From assembly GCF_006346315.1 (NCBI RefSeq), contig NZ_VDMR01000001.1, positions 1-64,000 on the forward strand: DNA of 64,000 nt, read 5' to 3'. The position numbers and the translations under genes were made by a program. The stretch's first letter is position 1. Every line of letters begins with the position of its first letter. Shown in pieces: positions 59,954 through 64,000 of this stretch. Under the pieces are notes generated by a model. That model did no database searches and had not been told where the DNA came from. It saw only the letters and a list, made by a program, of their open reading frames with translations. Source of the stretch: Nocardioides litoris (GTDB lineage: Bacteria > Actinomycetota > Actinomycetes > Propionibacteriales > Nocardioidaceae).

Positions 59954-60114
59954 GTCCCCCCCAGGACGAGTCGCGCGCCCCGGGGGCACGCTCCCCCGTC
60001 CGACCGGCGGACGGAGTGCCCCCACGGTACGGAGCGCCGGGGGTCGCGCGGAACCGCTGCCGGCCTGTCAATCGGCGTCATCTCGATGCCTCGTCGCGCC
60101 CGGTGGCCACGCCC

Positions 60115-60120
60115 TAGGCT
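60115..60120 (+). promoter_or_regulatory. Candidate -10 element of the SDR gene
   Basis: TAGGCT ends six bases before the ATG at 60127 with no Shine-Dalgarno, which fits a leaderless transcript. The rest of the 170-base gap back to the divergent initiating transferase shows no further site I can support. Confidence 0.45.
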
Positions 60121-60126
60121 TCCGCG

Positions 60127-60918
60127 ATGCGAACGTACGCCGTCACCGGCGCCGCCTCGGGCATCGGCGCGGCCCTCGTGGCGCTCCTGCGCGACGCCGG
60201 CCACCGGGTCGTCACCGTCGACCGCGACCCGACCGCCGACGTCGTCGCCGACCTCGCCTCGCCGGCGGGTCGCGCGGCCGCGGTCGCGGCGGTCGTGGCG
60301 GCGGCGCCCGAGGGGCTCGACGGGCTGGTCCCGTGCGCGGGCGTCGCGGGGCTGACCGGCGTCGACCCCCGGCTCGTCGTCTCGGTCAACCACTTCGGGT
60401 CGGTCGAGGTCGTGGAGGGCCTGCGGCCGCACCTGCGCCCCGGCTCGGCCGTGGTGCTGGTCTCCTCCAACTCCGTGACCTGCCAGCCGGGGTGGAGCCA
60501 GGACGTCGCCGCGGCCTGCCTGTCCGGGGACGAGGAGCACGCCCGGTCGGTCGCGACCGCCCTCGACGCCGTGCACGTCTACCCCGCGACCAAGGCGGCG
60601 GTGGCCACCTGGGCCCGGCGGGCGGCCGCGGCGCCGGCGTACGCCGGCGCGGGCGTGCGGGTGACCTGCGTGGCCCCGGGCATGGTGGCGACGCCGATGA
60701 CCGACGCGCTGCGGGCAGACCCCGAGCTCGGGGTCTTCGCCGACGCCTACCCCTCCGCGCTGGGGAGGCCCGGCACGCCGGAGGAGGTCGCGGCCGTGGT
60801 CGCGTTCCTGCTCTCGCCCGCGGCCTCGCTCGTGGTCGGGTCGGTGCTGGTCGCCGACGGCGGCACAGACGCCCTGCTCCACCCCGGCCACGGCACCGCC
60901 GACCCCCCGCTCGGGTGA
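60127..60918 (+). CDS. Short-chain dehydrogenase/reductase
   Basis: A 263-residue SDR with the cofactor motif VTGAASGIGAAL, VDRD after the second strand (Asp favours NAD), VPCAGVAG, SSNS, the active-site YPATKAA and the C-terminal VADGGTDAL. It resembles 3-alpha-hydroxysteroid dehydrogenase-type proteins, which have an extended region before the active-site Tyr (here QDVAAACLSGDEEHARSVAT). Substrate unknown. It seems to be a single gene between the EPS region and the mycothiol genes. Confidence 0.88.
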   Translation: MRTYAVTGAASGIGAALVALLRDAGHRVVTVDRDPTADVVADLASPAGRAAAVAAVVAAAPEGLDGLVPCAGVAGLTGVDPRLVVSVNHFGSVEVVEGLRPHLRPGSAVVLVSSNSVTCQPGWSQDVAAACLSGDEEHARSVATALDAVHVYPATKAAVATWARRAAAAPAYAGAGVRVTCVAPGMVATPMTDALRADPELGVFADAYPSALGRPGTPEEVAAVVAFLLSPAASLVVGSVLVADGGTDALLHPGHGTADPPLG

Positions 60919-60974
60919 GGGTGGCGCCGGTCGGGGTGAACCCCCGGACCGGCCCCGCGGGCGAGCGTGGACCC

Positions 60975-61658
60975 ATGACTGGTGGCACCGACGCGACAGC
61001 CGAGACGACCGTGACCGAGTGGCAGGCCGCCTACGACCGGGTGCGCGACCTCGCCCGCGAGAAGGGCGAGGCCGGCCTCGACGTCAAGGTGCCGGCGACC
61101 CCCGACTGGACCGCGCGGCAGCTGCTCGCGCACATGGTCGGCGTGGGCCACGACGCGCAGGCGGGCCAGATGCCCGAGCAGCCCGACGACGACTGGACCC
61201 GGGGCCACGTGGAGCAGCGCCGCGACCTCAGCGTCGACCAGGTGCTCGACGCCTGGGCCGAGGACCGGATCTCCATCGAGGCCACCGTGGCCGACGACCC
61301 GGGCCCCCTGGCCGACCTGGTCATCCACGAGCAGGACCTGCGGGGCGCCGTCGGCGAGCCCGGGGCCCGCGACACCCCCGGCCTGGCCCTGGTCCGCGAC
61401 GTCGCCGCCGGCCAGCTCGCCGAGGCCGTCCGGGGTCGCGACCCGCTGCGGCTGGAGTCGAACGGCTGGACCTGGCAGAGCCACGACGGCGACCCGGGGC
61501 TGGTGCTGAGGGCCGAGGAGTACGACCTGTTCCGGGCCATCACCAGCCGGCGCACCGAGGACGAGCTGCGCTCCTACGTCGCCGCCGGTGACCTCGACCC
61601 CTACCTCGACGCCTTCGCCGGGATGGGCCCGCTACCCGAGAGGTCGCTGGGCGAGTGA
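60975..61658 (+). CDS. Mycothiol-dependent maleylpyruvate isomerase-like (DinB fold) protein
   Basis: A 227-residue protein of the DinB/maleylpyruvate isomerase N-terminal family. Signature stretches are TPDWTARQLLAHMVGVGHDA (metal His near residue 55) and LADLVIHEQDLRGAVGEPG (His near 118, in the conserved HxxDxR-type region). Family members use mycothiol as cofactor or substrate for isomerisation, detoxification or S-transfer. The next gene, coding for mycothione reductase, overlaps by four bases (GTGA), which supports a mycothiol-linked role. The substrate is unknown. Confidence 0.82.
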   Translation: MTGGTDATAETTVTEWQAAYDRVRDLAREKGEAGLDVKVPATPDWTARQLLAHMVGVGHDAQAGQMPEQPDDDWTRGHVEQRRDLSVDQVLDAWAEDRISIEATVADDPGPLADLVIHEQDLRGAVGEPGARDTPGLALVRDVAAGQLAEAVRGRDPLRLESNGWTWQSHDGDPGLVLRAEEYDLFRAITSRRTEDELRSYVAAGDLDPYLDAFAGMGPLPERSLGE

Positions 61659-63043
61659 AGCGCTACGACCTGGTCGTCATCGGCGCGGGCTCCGGCAACA
61701 CGGTCGTCGACGACCGGTTCGCCGACCGGTCGGTCGCGATCATCGAGCGCGGTCCGTTCGGCGGCACCTGCCTCAACCGCGGGTGCATCCCGTCGAAGAT
61801 GCTCGTCGCCACCGCCGACCGCGCGCACGACGCGGCCACCAGCGCGCCGTTCGGCGTCTCGACGTCGTACGACGGTGCCGACTGGCCCGCCATCCGCGAC
61901 CGCGTCTTCTCCCGCCTCGACGGCATCGCCTCCGACGGGCACGACTACCGCGTCGGTCTCGACCACGTCACCGTCCTCGACGGCACGGCCCGCTTCACCG
62001 GTCCGCGGCGCCTGGAGGTCACCACCGACGCGGGCACCGAGGAGCTCGAGGCCGGCCAGGTGGTGCTGGCAGTGGGGTCGCGGCCCGTCGTCCCGGACGT
62101 CCCGGGCCTCGACGAGGTCGAGGTGCACACCAGCGACACGGTGATGCGCCTCGACGCGCTGCCCGGGCGCATCGGCATCATCGGCGGCGGCTACATCGGC
62201 TGCGAGCTGGCCCACATCTTCGACGGCCTCGGCTCGGAGGTCCTCCAGGTCGAGTCGGGCGAGCAGCTCCTCGGCAACCAGGACGAGGAGGTCTCCGAGG
62301 TCTTCACCGCCGAGGTCTCGCAGCGGTGGGACGTCCGGCTGGAGACCGAGCTGTCGTCGGTCCGGCCGGTCGACGGTGGTCGCATCGAGCTGGGGCTGTC
62401 GCAGGGCGGGCCCGAGGTCGTCGACGTGCTGCTGCTGGCCGTGGGCCGGGTGCCCAACACCGACGGGATCGGCCTCGACCTCGCCGGCGTCGAGACCGAC
62501 GAGCGCGGCCGGGTCGTCGTCGACGCCCACCAGCGCACGACGGCCGAGGGCGTGTGGGCGCTCGGTGACGCCTCCAGCCCGGAGCCGCTCAAGCACGTCG
62601 CCAACCAGGACGCCCGCGTCGTGCAGCACAACCTGCTGCACCCCGACCGCCTCGTCGAGAGCGACCACCGCTTCGTGCCCAACGCGGTCTTCACCCACCC
62701 GCAGGTCGCCTCCGTCGGCCTCACCGAGGCCCAGGCCCGCGACCGGGGCCTCGACCTCGCCGTCGGCCGCAACGAGATCGGCGACACCGCCCACGGCTGG
62801 GCGCTGCTCGAGGACCGCACCGACCACCGGGTCAAGCTGCTCGCCGACCGCGCCACCGGCCGGCTCGTCGGCGCCCACCTCATCGGCCCGCAGGCCTCGG
62901 CGCTCGTGCAGCCGCTGATCCAGGCCATGAGCTTCGACCAGCCGGCCCGCGGGCTCGCCCGGGGGCAGTACTGGATCCACCCCGCCCTCACCGAGACCGT
63001 CGAGAACGCGCTGCTCGCGCTGGAGGACGACCTCGACGCCTGA
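61655..63043 (+). CDS. mtr: Mycothione reductase
   Basis: A 462-residue pyridine nucleotide-disulfide oxidoreductase. FAD-binding VVIGAGSGN is at the N-terminus, the redox pair C39 and C44 in GGTCLNRGCIPSKM, NAD(P)-binding IGIIGGGYIGCELAHIF near residue 175, the second FAD motif TTAEGVWALGDASS and a C-terminal His-Glu catalytic pair in WIHPALTETVENAL. The N-terminal SGN in place of SGG and overall alignment fit mycothione reductase rather than dihydrolipoyl dehydrogenase. It reduces mycothiol disulfide with NADPH. GTG start overlapping the preceding stop. Confidence 0.92.
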   Translation: MKRYDLVVIGAGSGNTVVDDRFADRSVAIIERGPFGGTCLNRGCIPSKMLVATADRAHDAATSAPFGVSTSYDGADWPAIRDRVFSRLDGIASDGHDYRVGLDHVTVLDGTARFTGPRRLEVTTDAGTEELEAGQVVLAVGSRPVVPDVPGLDEVEVHTSDTVMRLDALPGRIGIIGGGYIGCELAHIFDGLGSEVLQVESGEQLLGNQDEEVSEVFTAEVSQRWDVRLETELSSVRPVDGGRIELGLSQGGPEVVDVLLLAVGRVPNTDGIGLDLAGVETDERGRVVVDAHQRTTAEGVWALGDASSPEPLKHVANQDARVVQHNLLHPDRLVESDHRFVPNAVFTHPQVASVGLTEAQARDRGLDLAVGRNEIGDTAHGWALLEDRTDHRVKLLADRATGRLVGAHLIGPQASALVQPLIQAMSFDQPARGLARGQYWIHPALTETVENALLALEDDLDA

Positions 63044-63055
63044 CGCCGGGCCCCG

Positions 63056-63430
63056 TCACCCGATCGCGACCTCCCAGGTCTCGACCAGGCTCCGCACCTG
63101 GGCCCGGGCGGTCTCGCGGTCGGCGGGGTCGCTCCAGCGCTCGGCCCAGCCGTCGTCGGCCAGCACCGCGCCCAGGGCGGCGAGCGCGTCGTCGGCCAGC
63201 GCGGGGTCGGGCGTGCTGGGCGGGGTGCTCGGACCGTCGGCGGGCTCGGCGGCGCCGGGCAGGCCCGCGGCCAGCCAGGCCGCGGCGGCCACGACGCGGG
63301 CCGGGTCGGCGCTGCCCTGCAGCGTGGCGGCGGCGTACGCCGCGGGGTCGGTCGCCTCGTCCAGCTCGTCGCCCCAGGCGGCGGCCTCGTCGTTCTCGAA
63401 CGGTCCGGTGCCCCAGGTCTCGATGCGCAT
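63056..63430 (-). CDS. DUF4259-domain protein
   Basis: A 124-residue protein starting MRIETWGTGPFENDEAAAW, the hallmark of DUF4259 proteins. The rest is Ala-rich helices and a Pro/Thr linker (PADGPSTPPSTPDPALADDA). The function of the family is unknown. It converges with the mycothione reductase gene with 12 bases between the stops. Confidence 0.85.
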   Translation of the reverse strand: MRIETWGTGPFENDEAAAWGDELDEATDPAAYAAATLQGSADPARVVAAAAWLAAGLPGAAEPADGPSTPPSTPDPALADDALAALGAVLADDGWAERWSDPADRETARAQVRSLVETWEVAIG

Positions 63431-63512
63431 GGCCCCACGGTGCCCGCCGCGGACGGCGGTGCCCCTCGCCCCCTCAGGTGAGGGTGACCCACCCCCCGCG
63501 CGGGCACCGGAG

Positions 63513-63956
63513 GTGGTGGACGCAGCAGGGATCGACCCCCCGGTCGCGGTGGTCGCCGGTCGGCGCACGCCGCTGACCGACGCCGTCGTGCACCTGCTGC
63601 TGGACCGCGGGTACGACGTGCACCTGCCGGCCGGGCTCGTGCCCGACGAGGTCGGCGCCCACGACCGGCGGCACCTGCGCCCGCTGCACGTCCTCGCGGG
63701 GCCGGAGCCCGCCGACCCGTTCGAGCCCCTCGTCGCCGCGGCGATCGCAGGCGGTCGGCCCCTGGGACTGGTGGTGCTGGTCGACGGCACCGCGGCCGCG
63801 CAGCGGGCGGCCACGGCCGTGGTCCGCGGCCGGGCCGGCGGTCGGGTGCTGGCCCTGCGGTCGCCCGCCGGCCACCGTCGGTGGGTCCGGGCCCGGACCA
63901 CGCCGAGGTCGGTCGACCGGACCGTGCGGGGCGCCCTCGACGCCGTCGCCGGGTAG
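63513..63956 (+). CDS. Hypothetical protein with Rossmann-like start
   Basis: A 147-residue protein (GTG at 63513 or 63516). It reads IDPPVAVVAGRRTPLTDAVV, then YDVHLPAGLVPD and LGLVVLVDG, which looks like alternating beta strands and helices, perhaps a small nucleotide- or NAD-binding-like fold. No catalytic residue of SDRs is visible. The initiation site is uncertain because GGAGG overlaps the candidate GTG. The 44 bases to the window end show no feature. Confidence 0.5.
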   Translation: MVDAAGIDPPVAVVAGRRTPLTDAVVHLLLDRGYDVHLPAGLVPDEVGAHDRRHLRPLHVLAGPEPADPFEPLVAAAIAGGRPLGLVVLVDGTAAAQRAATAVVRGRAGGRVLALRSPAGHRRWVRARTTPRSVDRTVRGALDAVAG

Positions 63957-64000
63957 CCCCACCCCTTCGGGCAGCCGGGGATGGGACAGGCTAGGGCCAC

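Overview
The window looks like chromosomal DNA of a very GC-rich actinobacterium, most likely Nocardioides or a close relative. The signs are GTG starts with 4-base GTGA/ATGA overlaps, -10 hexamers sitting 6-9 bases before start codons (leaderless style), DUF222/HNH (13E12-type) genes, a DmdR/IdeR-like iron box, mycothione reductase, and C-ending codon use almost everywhere. I saw no rRNA, tRNA, CRISPR array, insertion sequence or prophage.

1-9.0 kb: one nine-gene plus-strand operon that is an actinobacterial version of the ebo cluster. It holds two sugar-phosphate isomerase-like TIM barrels, inositol-3-phosphate synthase, a UbiA prenyltransferase (EboC-like), EboA, EboB (TatD-type), EboE, an EboF-type phosphatase and a polyprenyl diphosphate synthase. 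An INO1-type cyclase stands where the cyanobacterial cluster has EboD. The gene set suggests a prenylated cyclitol or sugar product.

9.1-19.6 kb: a heterodimeric ABC exporter pair behind an iron box, an esterase, a frameshifted DUF4287 gene, a PEP mutase/isocitrate lyase-like gene, a decayed DUF222/HNH pseudogene and two secreted proteins. 19.7-30.1 kb: an APH-type kinase, then phenylacetate catabolism, with paaZ divergent from paaABCDE, an enoyl-CoA hydratase, a 3-hydroxyacyl-CoA dehydrogenase, paaI and paaK, and a TetR-type palindrome in the divergent promoter.

30.3-39.6 kb: a GAF-GAF-SpoIIE phosphatase, a second DUF222/HNH gene, a TetR regulator with a perfect palindrome at its promoter, a MmyB-like regulator divergent from an SDR, a CapA-M15 fusion lipoprotein and an orphan FetB-like permease.

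39.7-60.0 kb: an exopolysaccharide region. It has CelD-type GNAT acyltransferases, a JmjC-like cupin, a methyltransferase, a Wzx flippase, a GT4-GT2 fusion, two ligase/polymerase-like membrane proteins, a NodB deacetylase, two Wzz/BY-kinase-like proteins that both lack the Walker A lysine, a glycoside hydrolase, a GT4 and a WbaP-like initiating transferase. Three transcription units here share CAAG direct repeats with an exact 11-base period, which suggests a common activator. 60.1-64 kb: an SDR, a mycothiol-dependent isomerase-like protein, mycothione reductase, DUF4259 and an unknown gene.

Two window-wide patterns stand out: in-frame 9-base tandem repeats inside several genes, and a palindromic dispersed repeat whose stem varies while pairing is kept.
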